From Calliphora vicina (taxonomy: Eukaryota > Arthropoda > Insecta > Diptera > Calliphoridae), in contig NC_088780.1 in the NCBI RefSeq assembly GCF_958450345.1, positions 124,634,226-124,698,225 on the forward strand: a DNA stretch of 64,000 bases, in the 5' to 3' direction. The notes under the pieces were generated by a model. That model saw only the letters and a program-made list of their open reading frames with translations. It was not told where the DNA came from and did no database searches. Below, in pieces: positions 45,300 to 57,400 of this stretch. The position numbers were made by a program, and so were the translations under genes. Numbering within the stretch: position 1 is the stretch's first letter; each line of letters starts with the position of its first letter.

Positions 45300-46339
45300 C
45301 TCGAGTTATTAACGATATAAATCTAAAATCGCTCAGGATTCACTTTTCATAACTTGTTAAATATTTGAAATCGATTAAGAACATTTTTAAATTTATGGTT
45401 TTTATTGATTTGAAAATGTTGATGGATTTTATTAAAAAGATGGATACAATAAAAGTGTTTTATTTTGAATCGATTTGTTAACAGATGTTGAAGTAATTTA
45501 GAGAAGAAAAAAAATGTATTAAATTAAAATTTTGAAATCTTTTAATATCACTCTCATATAAATGTGTCATTTTATGCCCATTTATTGATAATAATAATAA
45601 TAATAACAATAACAAAACAAATACGTTGTGTTATTATCCTTTATACGGTACATTAAATTTTGATAAATCTGTTAGTGTATTGTCTTTGCAAATGTTTGTA
45701 GATATGTGTGTGTGCGTCTGACTGACTGACTGACTGGCTGGGTGTTGACTTTTCAACATCAATAAAAAATGACAAGATATTTAAAACATTTCAACTCTTA
45801 TCTTGTCATTAAAAGGGACTACTCGACTAAATAAATAACATACACTCGTCAAAAATATATAAAAATGAATTCACCTACACTTGCTCACATTACAAGGATA
45901 ACAGTTTTATATACACACACGACCTACACATACCAACACATTTATGACTTACATAATCGTATTGTTACTCTTTAACGTACAACCGGAGTATGTATGTATG
46001 CCAGCGTAGGTGTAAGTGCAAGTGTAGGTACATTAGGATGATCCTTATTTTGCTCTTTTTGTATATTCGATGCTCCCAAGATCTAAATTTATTCTCCGCC
46101 ATCTAAAAACCAAATGCTGAAAATTTACAATAAAAATCAAATAACGTTAACGTGTTGGACATCTTATTTTAGTTTCCTTTTTTGGGTCAAAGCACTCGTA
46201 GCAATATTTTGAAAAAATAAATGTTGAAAAAAAAATAATTTAAAATATTTTTTTTTATTCCGTTTAGCCATCTATTAACCAACTATCGATAAACAATTAT
46301 AACTTGATACCAAAAGAAAATAATAAAATTTCATACATA
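45300..46339. other. No gene; simple repeats
   Basis: (AAT)n at about 45586-45612, (ACTG)n at about 45718-45738 ending in GGCTGGGTG, and GTATGTATG-type text near 45990. Short frames lack motifs. Confidence 0.5.
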
Positions 46340-46870
46340 TTGGCAATTCCATGTACGTGACATTTGTAAGCCTATAAATAATAAGAAAAATAATTTGGTC
46401 CTTATGTTCCATTCAGAGGGTACTATATTTTAAAAAAATAATAAGTTCTTTCAAAACACTGTTGTCCAAAATATGGAGCGAAATAATGGTATATCGAACG
46501 TGACATAAAACTGAAGTAATTTTGCCGTTTTCGATTTTTCATGATTTTTTTAAATAAAAAAATTTGATATTTTCATATAAAAAATATATTTTTTGCTTCA
46601 ATTTGTTGTTATAACTCCGAAAGTACTGAGCCGATTAAAACGTAATATATTAACAGATTAAAGGTAATTTAAATTTGAACTTTTCTAAGTTTACTTCATA
46701 TATTATGTGGAGAAACGTATAAAAAAATCTCAATTTTACTTAAAAATTTAAAAAAAAAATCTCTCCATAGAATTTAAAATTTGTACTACTGGAACCACAA
46801 TACATCAAAATTGTGTAGTGGTTTAAAAAGCCTCTTAAATTTTTTCGATTTTGTTGCCCTGTGTTATCTT
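46340..46870 (+). repeat. Dispersed repeat A/B, copy 2
   Basis: Block A at 46340-46515 (direct to 352-560) and block B at 46764-46866 (inverse of 161-276: TACTACTGGAACCACAATAC, AAAAAGCCTCTTAAATTTTT, TTTTGTTGCCCTGTGTTATC). Lies inside the 43985-47475 element. Confidence 0.7.
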
Positions 46871-47475
46871 TGTATGTAAGTATATTTATACAAGCTTTTT
46901 TTTCGAGCTTTTTTTGCCTTTTTAGAATTTTTCACTGAAACCTAATTTTTGTTTAACTGTCCAAGTTTTGATAGTTCTGGGGGGTCAAATTTTACTTTAC
47001 ACGCTTTTGCATTAAGTTTTCTTTCCGGCTCATATAAATATTGCATATAATTCTTGTATGTTGGGGCATGTAATGATTAATACCCTCTAAACAATCCATC
47101 CACTTTGGATGCGTGTAACTTTTTATGGGACGAGATAAATGCTAGCAAGTTTTTTTATTTTATTTAGAATTTTATCACCATCATAGCAGATAAAATTTAA
47201 AAAAAATCCGCTCTCCATAGGCCCCCCATATCTAAAAAACCAAAATAAGTACGAACAAAATAAAAAAAATAAATAAACCTAAATATCTCTTCAACTAAAA
47301 GAGATAACCTATAGATTTTGGGCGATTTTCCCAGGCACTGGCCCCCTAGGAAGCTGAAGGACTGTAAATCAACTCAAAAACATCTCAGCTCCAACCATGT
47401 GATAATTCGTAACAAAATCTCTAAGAGTTCCCGAGATACCGAATTATTTCCAAAAAAAAAAAAAAAACGTTTCTA

Positions 47476-48243
47476 AACCACTGTTTGCAGGCCACATGAC
47501 CGAAATCATATAAAAGCATTAAGGCCATAAAATTATCAAATTAATAAAGAAATTGTATGAAAAATAGTTTTAAATGAAATGAACTTCTAAGCCTTATCCG
47601 ATTTTGCTTAAATTGACAGCATTCGGATTTTAGATGAAGTAGAATAATTAGTAAAGTTATAAATAAGTGCCACCCTATTTTATATGTATACTTATGCGTA
47701 TTTTGGTTTCCAACATACACGCATCCTTGTACATAAGTGTAATGGAATACTTTCACATACTGGAATAACTGGTGTTATTCTCTTCTTTTTTTAGTTTTTG
47801 TAGTTATGTCAAGGTGTCATAAACATAAAATGCGTCGTAAAGTCGTTTAACATTGGCATCAAATAGAGTTGTTAAAAGAATTCTGCTTCTGCACAGACAA
47901 AAAAAAACAAAATACTTAAAGCTCGTAAAATGAAATAAAATAAATAAAATGTTAAAACAATTTGCAACATCTTTTCACATTTTATGCAGGTATGTATGTA
48001 TCTATAGACCCACATATTTTTATTTGAATTCATAATATTTGCTTTTAAATAGTAGGGTAATAGCCATTGCCAAGCACAGGTATAATAAGTTTCTTAAACA
48101 ATTTTGACTAAATATTGGAGCTTAGCCGGTATTCAATTAAGCTAGTTTTGTTAAAAGGTCCTCCTCTGTAGATTACTAACATTTTTAGCGATTGTCTTAA
48201 TTTTGGCTTCATGTGTGAATACACATTTTAATATTATTAAAAA
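47476..48243. other. No gene seen
   Basis: The minus 71-codon frame at 47541-47756 has no motif. AT-rich sequence. Confidence 0.45.
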
Positions 48244-48580
48244 CTAGTTGATCGCACCGGCTTCGCCCGGTAGCATTTATTAATGTTAGTTCTTCAAGTT
48301 TCTCCAACCCACGCACACCAGCCTGTTCTTATTTATTTGCAAATAAAATATCTAAATTTGTACTGCATACATTAGGGAGCTTTTTTATTACAGTTGATTG
48401 GACTCGGAAAAAAAAGAATTTCCGAGTTTTACCCGGAATTTTTGAATTTTTTTTCTTTACAAACCATCTCTTGAAAATTTCGAATCGAATAAAAAAAAAT
48501 CAGCCAAATCGCTCCAGCCGTTCTCACGTGATGACATTACATACATGGACCATTTAATTTTTATATACTTAGATAGATTA
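48244..48580 (+). repeat. Dispersed repeat M copy 1 (ACTAG...CCGG head)
   Basis: Starts ACTAGTTGATCGCACCGGCT then TCGCCCGGTAGC. Ends after CAAATCGCTCCAGCCGTTCT, ATTACATACATGGACC and TTTTATATACTTAGATAGAT. Head and tail match M2 (49107-52208) and M3 (62538-63066). Similar units are common in arthropod genomes as I recall; their class is not settled for me. Confidence 0.7.
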
Positions 48581-48803
48581 GTAAGTAATTTTATAAAGAG
48601 TAGAATATACAATGCCTTAATTTTTATAATGCTTCCATATTGTGAAACACAATAAGAATACAAATAATCATGTATTTATTTTAACAATGATACAGAACAA
48701 CATGTCAACAAAGTAACATAAATTCAAAATAACTTAGGCAAATCAAAAAAGTAAGAGCATTATATTCGTCTCTGAAGAATCTTATGTACCCAACATCAAT
48801 ATA

Positions 48804-49033
48804 TCGAGCCCTAACCGCAAGCACTTAAGCCATGTGCTTAGCAAACTTTACAGCAGAAGCTTTTTTTGCGATTGCATATTTTAATTCAATGTAATTATAT
48901 GGACAATGTGCATTTATGCTAAAATTGTAACAGTACATGCTACACACGTCAAATATCCTTAATTTTCAATTTGTTTTAAAAATAGAAAATCAAATATATT
49001 GTTGGTTAAGTTATTTTTGCTGTTAGGGCTCGA
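48804..49033. mobile_element. 230-bp MITE, TCGAGCCCT ends, TA target
   Basis: Starts TCGAGCCCTAACCGCAAG, ends GCTGTTAGGGCTCGA, flanked by TA at 48802-48803 and 49034-49035. Same terminal family as 20512-21675. Confidence 0.82.
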
Positions 49034-49106
49034 TATTACAGGCACCGATAGTTGTATGCGAAAAAAGCTTTTTCCAGTACTATAATGTTTTGAAGAATTA
49101 TTAATT

Positions 49107-52100
49107 ACTAGCAGACCCGGTGCGCTTCGCCACCCCAATTAGAAGAAAAAATAGTACTATTAAGTCTCCGTTTGTGAATCTAATTGTAAATGTCTAATTT
49201 CATATTTCTGGGTCCATTATTATAGAAAATGCAAAATGTGTTTTGCATCGGTTTTTAATTTTTTAAAACCGAAACTCTAGGTCCATTATTATAGGAAATT
49301 CAAAAAAGTACCATTATTATATATAAAAAGTACCAAAAATCCCCCACTTGTGGTTTCCCACTCACTCCGGTCCATATAAGCTTAATTTCATGTTTTTAGG
49401 TTCATTGGTGAAGAAATTACAAAAAGTACCATTCGAATAAAGAAAAAGTACCAAAAAGTCTCCCCTAGAATTCTAACTCACTTAGGACCATGCAGTATGC
49501 TTAATTTCATGTTTTAAGTCCATTGCTATAGAAAATTAAAAAAAAAGTACCATTAGAATAAACAAAAGGTACCATGAGGTATCCGCTTGAATTTTCAATC
49601 ACTTAGGACCATATACGCTCAATTTCATATTTCTAGGTCCATTATGTTATAGAAAATTCAAAAAGTAACATTAGAATATAGAAAAAGTACCAAAAAGCAC
49701 CCACTTGTAGTTGCTCACCCACTCGGGTCCGTATAATCTTTATTTAATGTTTCTAGGTTCATTGGTGAAGAAATTACAAAAAGTACCATTTGAATAAAGA
49801 ATAAGTACCAAAAAGTCTCCCCCTAGACTTCTCACTCACTTAGGACCATATATGTTTAATTTCGTGTTTCTAAGTACATTGTTATAGAAAATTCAAAAAA
49901 GTACCATTAGAATATAGAAAAAGTACCAAAAAGCAGCCACTTGCGGATTCCCACTCACTCTGGTCCATATAACCTTTATTTCATATTTCAAGGTTCATTG
50001 GTGAAGAAATTACAAAAAGTACCATTCGAATAAAGAAAAAGTACCAAAAAGTCTCCCCCTAGAATTCTAACTCACTTAGGACCATGTATGCTTAATTTCA
50101 TGTTTTTAAGTCCATTGCTATAGAAAATAAAAAAAAAAATACCATTAGAATAAACAAAAGGTACCATGAGGTATCCGCTTGAATTTTCAATCACTTAGGA
50201 CCATATACGCTCAATTTCATATTTCTAGGTCCATTATGTTATAGAAAATTCAAAAAGTAACATTAGAATATAGAAAAAGTACCAAAAAGCACCCACTTGT
50301 AGTTGCTCACCCACTCGGGTCCGTATAATCTTTATTTAATGTTTCTAGGTTCATTGGTGAAGAAATTACAAAAAGTACCATTTGAATAAAGAATAAGTAC
50401 CAAAAAGTCTCCCCCTAGACTTCTCACTCACTTAGGACCATATATGTTTAATTTCGTGTTTCTAAGTACATTGTTATAGAAAATTCAAAAAAGTACCATT
50501 AGAATATAGAAAAAGTACCAAAAAGCAGCCACTTGCGGATTCCCACTCACTCTGGTCCATATAACCTTTATTTCATATTTCAAGGTTCATTGGTGAAGAA
50601 ATTACAAAAAGTACCATTCGAATAAAGAAAAAGTACCAAAAAGTCTCCCCCTAGAATTCTAACTCACTTAGGACCATGTATGCTTAATTTCATGTTTTTA
50701 AGTCCATTGCTATAGAAAATAAAAAAAAAATACCATTAGAATAAACAAAAGGTACCATGAGGTATCCGCTTGAATTTTCAATCACTTAGGACCATATACG
50801 CTTAATTTCATATTTCTAGGTCCATTATATTATAGAAAATTCAAAAAGTACCATTAGAATATAGAAAAAGTACTAAAAAGTATACACTTGTGGTTTTCCA
50901 GTCACTCGGGTTCATATAAGCTTTATTTCATGATTCTAGGTTAATTGGTGAAGAAATTACAAAAAGTACCATTCGAATAAAGAAAAAGTACCAAAAAGTC
51001 TCCCCCTAGAATTCTCACTCACTTAGGACCATATATGCTTAATTTCATGTCTCTAAGTCCATTGTTAAAGAAAATTCAAAAAAGTACCATTAGAATATAG
51101 AAAAAGGACCAAAAAGCCCACACTTGTGGTTTCCCACTCACTCGGTTCCATTTAAGCTTTATTTCATGTTTCTAGGTTCATTGGTGAAGAAATTACAAAA
51201 AGTACCAATCGAATAAAGAAAAAGTACCAAAAAGTCTCCCCCTAGAATTATCACTTACTTAGGACCATATATGCTTAATTTCATGTTTCTAAGTCCATAG
51301 TTATAGAAAATTCAAAAAAGTACCATTAGAATATAGAAAAAGTACCAAAAAACCCACACTTGTGGTTTCCCACTCACTCGGTTTATATATAAGCTTTATT
51401 TCATGTTTCTAGGTTCATTGGTGAAGAAATTACAAAAAGTACCATTCCAATAAAGAAACTCGAGTTCCAAATAACACCCTATTAGTTAATTTTTGTATGA
51501 ATCCAGGAACCAACGTTAAAAAAAATTATCAAAATTGGCTTAATAATTTCAAATATAATGTATTTTCCCGATTTTATCCCCTTTTTGGTACCTTTTTTAT
51601 CCCCATTGAGGTGGTACAATTTCATTGAAATAAATTTCTGTAACGTGGTGGGAGCTCATAATAAAATATTCGTATGTCTATGTCAAATTATAGAAAAACA
51701 TATTTTATGAAAAAGTACCAAAAATTAACACAATTTTTATCCCTTAAAGGTTCGAATTTCCAAAAAGTACCAAACTTATATTTTTTATTTTTTGTTAATT
51801 AAAGAATACGATTTAAAATTTGTTTCTATGTTTATTGGTTTAAAAGATACATAGGGTGCAAAAAAAGTACCAAAATACAGTTTTTACCCGTTTTCTCTCC
51901 TAAAAGTTTCGATTTTCCAAAAAGTACGAAACACCTGTCAGCTTATTTTTTAAATGGAGTAACATGCTATTTTAAGTTTTTTTATATCTTTATTAGTTTT
52001 GAAGATATAAGGTTACCGAATTTACCCGTTTTTACCCTTTTTTACCCCCTAAACGTTCGAATTTCCAAAAATCCCTTCTTATCGGATCGTTTTGGGGAGG

Positions 52101-52208
52101 GAGGAACCCACAGTTAAAATTTCGTGATTCTAGCTTCAGCCGTTTGGGCTGTGCGATGATGAATCAGTCAGTCAGTCAGTAACGTTACTCTTTTATATAT
52201 ATAGATTA
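49107..52208 (+). repeat. Dispersed repeat M copy 2, expanded by a tandem array
   Basis: Head ACTAGCAGACCCGGTGCGCT then TCGCCACCCC; tail AGCTTCAGCCGTTTGGGCTG, (CAGT)n near 52166-52182 and TTTTATATATATAGATTAG. Between them lies the 118-bp array (49140-51465), then 51466-52080 with repeated TACCAAA, TTTTTACCC..TTTTTACCCC and CGAATTTCCAAAAA text. No open frame longer than noise. Confidence 0.78.
49140..51465. repeat. Tandem array, roughly 118-bp monomer, 592-bp higher-order unit
   Basis: Each monomer has TTTCATGTTTCTAGGTTCAT, GAAATTACAAAAAGTACCAT, AATAAAGAAAAAGTACCAAA and a CACTCACT.GG.CCAT block. Landmark AGTACCAAAAAG recurs near 49447, 49685, 49803, 49921 and 50039. A five-monomer block repeats nearly exactly at 592 bp (ATTATGTTATAG at 49641 and 50233). 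About 20 monomers in all, alternating two variants (CATTAGAATATAG and CATTCGAATAAAG). Confidence 0.9.
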
Positions 52209-53519
52209 GGTCTGTATCACATTTTGTTCGGAATGGTTTCAATTCCGTAGTTTTCATTCCGATCGATTTCGTTTTAGGTTCTTCAGATTCCGTGTAATAT
52301 ATTCCCAGCAAAAAATGGTGCTTCCTCGGAAGCAGGTTTGTAAGGCAGAGAGCACTTGTATACTGCTACCACTTCGCATGAAAGATTACATGATTTTTAT
52401 ATGGGATTCCTCGCGTAGAGGCTCTGCATAAGGAATCCAAAATAAGCATATTTCAAAGCTTTAAAATTAACCTGATTTCATCGAATTAAATATGTGCAAA
52501 CAATTGTGCACATAGATTTTAGAGCTGCTTAGAAGCAATAAAATCGTACAGACCCAGTGAAGAAGCCTAACAAGAAGCGCTGATTTTTTCTAAGTTCTTC
52601 ACCACCTATACGAATAGCTTAATGTATGCCTTCCAAAATCATTTTTGTAAGGCAATAATTTTAGGATGCAATTAATGTAGCAGTAGAAGATGCAGTAATC
52701 ATATTTATTGCTTCCAAATCCGAAATATTTAATAATTTTGTATTTCTGATTTTAATTTGACAGCGCTTTTTATAATATTGGTACAGAAAATGATTAAAAT
52801 GTTATAAAAACAAATATCTACAAAGAAATATCAATTCCACTTTGAAAACTGAAAGTGGTTTCATTCCGAAATTTGTCGTTTTACTTTTTCTAAAGAATCG
52901 AAATATGGAATTAATTCCACTTTTGATCGGAACGGAATTCTGTTTCGATACTTTAGCAATTTCGATGGTACTAGATGGAGTTTTTTTTTTTTTTATTTAT
53001 TTAATTTAGTCTATGGATATTATCCTTACAGACTGAGTGTTAAATTAAATTGTACAATGTATTCTTAATGTAAAGATTGTTAGTTATTTAAATTGATTCT
53101 GGGTTAGTTTTTTTTAAACTTCTTTTCTCCTGGTTCTTAGCTATAATTGTACCGAAAACAGGGAAACAAAATTCCAATTGGTTTCCGAGATATAACCGAG
53201 AGATAAATGTCATGTTCTTCGGAAAAATCAAGTTTTAGCCAAAATATACATGAGGCCATAGCAGCTAAAACTAGCAAAACACAAATGGGATTTTGCTAGT
53301 TTCCAAATAAGAAAGAGTTTGCACTCGATGACTTCTAAATTTTTGTACTGTGTTATTGATGATCGTTTCTCCAAAGTTCTAATATTTGTTGAATAGCCAT
53401 TGCCAAGCAAAAAGATGTCCAAGAAAAGTATTATATTATTTTTATAATTGTCACCGTTCAATAAAGTACAAACATGTATCTTAACAAATAACGTTATCTA
53501 TTTTATGTTCGGCTGCGCT
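52209..53519. other. No gene; poly(T) tract and unassigned sequence
   Basis: A T run at about 52980-52998 followed by ATTTATTTAATTTAGTC could be the poly(A) end of a minus-strand retroposon, but no body is recognised. TTCATTCCGATCGATTTC (52235) and TTGATCGGAACGGAATTC (52922) hint at inverted ends. The 77-codon minus frame at 53228 has no motif. Confidence 0.4.
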
Positions 53520-53998
53520 TCACATACGATCACTTACGCTTCGTGTTATTGAATTTGGTTCACTTCAATTCGTACGGTAACACATTTTCCAGCTTTTTGA
53601 TAAATCCTGTTGCTCGAGTAGCTCACAATGATTTTGAAAGCTCTTGTTAAATTTTACAACCATCCTCATGGAGTAATGCTTCAAACTTGTTTGTCTTCTG
53701 TGTCAAAATCAGCAATTCTGAACAGCACAAGCCATCTATCGCACGTTGAAACCAATGGAACACATTCGCTATAAGCTTTGGCAATCCGTGTGCTTCAGCG
53801 GCACTCCTTTTCAAGTTAAAGAAGTAAAGCAAAACTTCCAGCATATGACGATTCGTGGTACAAAATTCTACATTTTACACTATAATGTTCAATAACTAAG
53901 TGAGAACAAATGAGAAAAAAATGACATATAAATAAGATATTAAAAAAAAACGATACGCCATCTATTGTAAATTCCGCATTTTTAAGTCATATACCCAA
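53520..53998 (-). mobile_element. Mariner (mauritiana-like) relic, minus strand, internally deleted
   Basis: The 5' terminus TTGGGTATATGACTTAAAAA is at 53998, next to TA (53999-54000). Transposase on the minus strand: MLEVLLYFFNLKRSAAEAHG (53844), LPKLIANVFHWFQRAIDG, TNKFEALLHEDGCKI with a stop (53647), QELSKSL, GFIKKLENVLPYELK (about 53610-53560), then directly TKRKRSYVKRS near 53530. The jump shows a deletion of the first-Asp region. Confidence 0.87.
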
Positions 53999-54000
53999 TA

Positions 54001-54533
54001 AAAAATATAATCAGTAAGAAATAATCCATTTCACTCTGTTTACTTTGTTCAAACATATTTACATGTGTTTATAATACAAAATTGTTTTGAATACAACAGC
54101 ATATTTTTGTTCATATTCATGTAAAAATAAAAAAATTCTATAAAAAAATTAAAAAAAGACAAGCTATTGCGTAAAATACGTTTTATTTTATAACAAAAGT
54201 ATAAAAACATTTTTCGTATAAAATGGATTAAAGGATTGTTTTATTTATTTGTGACATAATACGCTTGGTTAACGCGCTCACACAAACACACATTTCGAAA
54301 TTCGAATTTAATAAAGCGGAAACATGTAAAACTGTCGAATGAAATTTATCAATAACGATGAAAACATGTTTAAATTGAACAATTAATAATGCTTATCGAT
54401 TTTTTTTTAAATGCAATATATGTATAAGCGCTAAATATTTCTACAATAAGTATTATGAAATATAATTACAAAATATTAAATGTATGTTAAAAGTCGTATT
54501 GGCTAACAATTTTTTTACTACTAAAAAATTAAG
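54001..54533. other. No gene seen
   Basis: AT-rich sequence between a mariner and a minisatellite element. Confidence 0.4.
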
Positions 54534-55152
54534 CAGGCCTTCTGGAAGGCCTTATTTATCAGACACAAGGCCTCATTGCTCCATTCCATACTCATATATT
54601 TTTTACACACGATGTCCTAGTCAGCCAAGGCCTTCTTCAGCAGGCCTGATAGAAGGCCTTCTTCAACAGGCCTGGTAGTAGGCCTTCTTCACAGGCTTGT
54701 TATCAGGCCTTTTGTATATTATTTGAATAGCTGTCACAATTATTTGAAAAACTGTCATTTCTAAAGGTAATTTTAATAATTACCTTTAAAAATTAAACAT
54801 ATTACAAATTATTTTAATTTGTTTATAATAAAAACTCGTAAAAAATTCACACAACGCACAACCGCGTTGTCAAAGAATTTAAGCAAAACTATTTTAAGTT
54901 TACTTCTTTTTTTCTTTTCACTTTTTGCATTTTATTTTGTGTTTGTTGTTTTGTCTTTGGAATGTAATTTTTTTTAACGGTATTTTGTGCTTGTACTTTT
55001 TTGTACCAATAAAAAGAAGGGAGCAGGTAGGCCTTCCATAAGGTCTTCCTGAGAAGGCAAGCGAGCATGAGTACTGGATCTAAAAAAAGGTCTAGGAAGG
55101 TCTTTCAGAAGGCCTTATAGCTGAAGGCCTCAAAAATTTCGCCGCTGGGACC
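54534..55152. mobile_element. MITE-like element J copy 2 with AGGCCTT minisatellite
   Basis: About ten copies of AGGCCTTCTT / AAGGCCT variants lie in 54534-54713 and again in 55028-55130 (CAGAAGGCCTTATAGC, GAAGGCCTCA). The right end is AATTTCGCCGCTGGGACCC, matching the CCAGCGG ends of J1 at 18649. The left inverted repeat is not seen. The 64-codon frame at 54484 translates the minisatellite. Confidence 0.72.
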
Positions 55153-55315
55153 CTTAACCAAAGATTATAAACTGTTTTTGGATAAAAAAAAAAACATTGA
55201 AAAACGAGCATAATATAACCTTCCCATTTTAAAGCTATTGCGAGACTGATAGCTTATGTTTTTCTTTCTTTATAGTGACAACAATCACAAATCGAAGTAG
55301 TAATCATGTTTTTTT

Positions 55316-55460
55316 TTACTTATATCTTAGCCATTTGTGGACGATTTTCCTGATTTTAAATATCAACCTAAGTTGGACTACAGCGGACATATTGATATAA
55401 CAATCATGTATGTAAGTTATTTTTGGTGGCTTCGGAATGTTGATTTCAGTTTGATTCAGC
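55316..55460 (+). repeat. Dispersed repeat P (also 58795-58940)
   Basis: TTATATCTTAGCCATTTGTG then GACGATTTTCCTGATTTTAA, GGACTACAGCGGACATATTG, GTTGATTTCA. The same text lies at 58795-58940. Non-coding. Confidence 0.72.
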
Positions 55461-56117
55461 TTTTATAAAATTTTGAATTTTTCAGGAGTCAACATGTTTC
55501 GATTACATATTGGCAATGCATAACTATCATTGTAGTAGGAGATGACAAATTCAACAGCTGTCCTGTCATATTTTATCTAGCCGTTCACAAAAATCACTTT
55601 TGTTGAAAAGATAAAAGAACTAAAATAATTTTCTCTATTGACTTATACTATTAGTTTACTCTCTACACATTTATTTTAAATTTATTTTCAAAATATATGC
55701 AGATTTTCCTCCAAGGACTTAATAAAACGGAGATTAAAGCATAAATCCCTAATATGATTGTGTCACCATTGTCATCATTTATCAAAAGGCCACGCACACG
55801 CAACAGAAATAAAAAATGGAATCTAAATGCATTGACTCACTAATATTATTGATATCAATTAATGATAAATCTAATAACATGATTTATGATCTTTTTATCG
55901 TTATAATGTGACTTTGAAATAAAAAATAACGAACCCTGCAACAAAACCAAAATTTTAACAAGGATATAAGTGAGGGGTGGGTTTCCGTTGTCAGGCACAA
56001 ATATTACAATGTGTAACTAAGGTTGTGTGTGGGAGAGTGTTCGAACAAAACTTTTTCATATGATGATTTATTGTTTTTTATTAACAACCATAAAACTTCA
56101 CACCACACTTGCATACA
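55461..56117. other. No gene seen
   Basis: No motif, repeat partner or RNA signal found. Confidence 0.4.
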
Positions 56118-56419
56118 TACAGTACCGGCCAAAAGTTATTGGGCAAAACTCGCTTTATAACTTTTTTTCAATTCCAAAGAAAGTAAAGATTTAGTAAAAA
56201 ACAGACATAAAATCATTCGACAAAACACATATTCTATTATTAGGTGTATGACATTTGTACAATATAAATTTGCTCAAAGTATTGGTCATTCTAAGCTATG
56301 ACCTTTTATAATCAGCTGGCAACATATGGATTCCGAGCCAAAACAACTGCTCATCGAATCAAGCCAATTTCGAATACAATTTTGGTACAAAATTTAAACC
56401 ATTAATACTTCTTAAATAC

Positions 56420-57260
56420 AGCGAACTCAAATACCTTCAACCGTTCATATCTTTGTGAATTTCGTTATTAACTTCGTGACTTTTTTAGGGTGCACCAATA
56501 GACTAGACGACAGTGTACTGGACTATCAATCCAAGTGTTGCGGGTTCGATTCCTGCCAGAGACTCCGGGTGTTTCTGCAGACAAGCAAAACGCTTCGCAG
56601 TTTGTGTTTGTTTTTTTTTTTTAAAAAAAATACAGAGATTTCAGTGAAAATTAGCTAAATATGTGATCACTCATATTTCATATCAAAAATCGATTTTAAT
56701 ATGAAAAAACTCAAATATCTAAAATCGTTAATAACTTCGTAAATACAGCGATTTCAGTGAAAATTAGTTTAATCTGTGATCACTCATATTTCATATCAAA
56801 AATGGATTTTAATATGAAAAAACTCAAATATCTAAAATCGTTAATAACTTCGTAAATACAGCGATTTCGGTGAAAATTAGCTAAATCTGTGATCACTCAT
56901 ATTTCATACCAAAAATCGATTTTTAGTATAAAAAACTCAAATATCTTAAATCGTTAATAACTTCGTAAATACAGCGATTTCAGTGAAAATTAGCTAAATC
57001 TGTGATCACTTATATATCACAACAAAAATCGATTTTTAGTATAAAAACACTCAAATATCTTAAATCGTTAAAACTTCGTAAATACAGGGATTTCAGTGGA
57101 TATTAAATCAATATGTGATCACTCATATTTCATACCAAAAATCGATTTTAGTATAAAAAACTCAAATGTCTAAAATCGTTAATAACTTCGTAAATACAGC
57201 GAATTTAGTGAAAATTAGCTAAATCTGTGAACACTCATATTTCATACAAAAAATCAAAAA
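56420..57260. repeat. 113-bp satellite array
   Basis: GTGATCAC starts at 56663, 56776, 56889, 57002 and 57115, and a variant at 57227: spacings of 113, 113, 113, 113 and 112. Monomer text: AATCGTTAATAACTTCGTAA, ATACAGCGATTTCAGTGAAA, ATTAGCTAAATCTGTGATCA, CTCATATTTCATA. A diverged monomer at 56420-56480 precedes a SINE insertion. Confidence 0.93.
56487..56622 (+). ncRNA. tRNA-derived SINE inserted in the satellite
   Basis: Starts GGGTGCACCAATAGAC and contains an A-box-like TAGACGACAGTGTACTGG (about 56503-56520), a stem-loop GGACTATCAATCC (56520-56532) and a good B box GGTTCGATTCC (56543-56553). It then continues with a non-tRNA tail ending in a T/A run. The body cannot fold as a full tRNA (no matching acceptor strand), so a SINE is more likely than a tRNA gene. 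It splits a satellite monomer between AACTTCGT and AAATACAG. Confidence 0.78.
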
Positions 57261-57400
57261 AAAAAAATGTGTGCATCTTCTCCTGCAATATATTTGTATA
57301 CACTTGTTTGTCCAAAATACCTTCAATTTTATGTAAAGTTCCTAAGCAACTCCACCCATAACATGTCCGCCTCTATGCTGAACTGTTCCAGTATATTATT
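57255..57400 (-). pseudogene. Tc1-like transposase fragment
   Basis: Minus strand: HRGGHVM (about 57388-57368), then CYGWSCLGTLHKIEGILDKQ then VYTNILQEKMHT (about 57370-57275) in a shifted phase. This corresponds to the Tc1 block GGGSVMVWGC..GVG.L..I.G.MD...Y..IL between the first and second catalytic acidic residues. No catalytic residue survives. The gene is cut off where the satellite begins. Confidence 0.8.

Larger units (their letters stand above)
43985..47475. mobile_element. 3.5-kb element with 400-bp inverted terminal arms
   Basis: Left arm 43985-44450 and right arm 47075-47475 are reverse complements: AATAATTCGGTATCTCGGGA / TCCCGAGATACCGAATTATT, TGGAGCTGAG / CTCAGCTCCA, TAGAATTTTAT, TTTTTATGGGAC-type and GGATGCGT text. 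Inside lie a perfect palindrome (44625-44734), a hAT X relic (44790-45290) and the A/B repeats (46340-46870). No transposase of its own is visible. Outer ends and target duplication are not resolved. Confidence 0.75.

Noticed and set aside
49140..51465. CRISPR-like array
   Set aside because: Monomers are contiguous 118-bp repeats without unique spacers, in a eukaryotic context.
52980..53060. Retroposon 3' end (T run)
   Set aside because: Only a poly(T) and AT-rich text; no body, target duplication or second copy in the window.
56487..56570. Functional tRNA gene
   Set aside because: B box is good but the acceptor strands do not pair and a non-tRNA tail follows; SINE preferred.
56420..57260. 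CRISPR-like array
   Set aside because: Contiguous 113-bp satellite units, no spacers.
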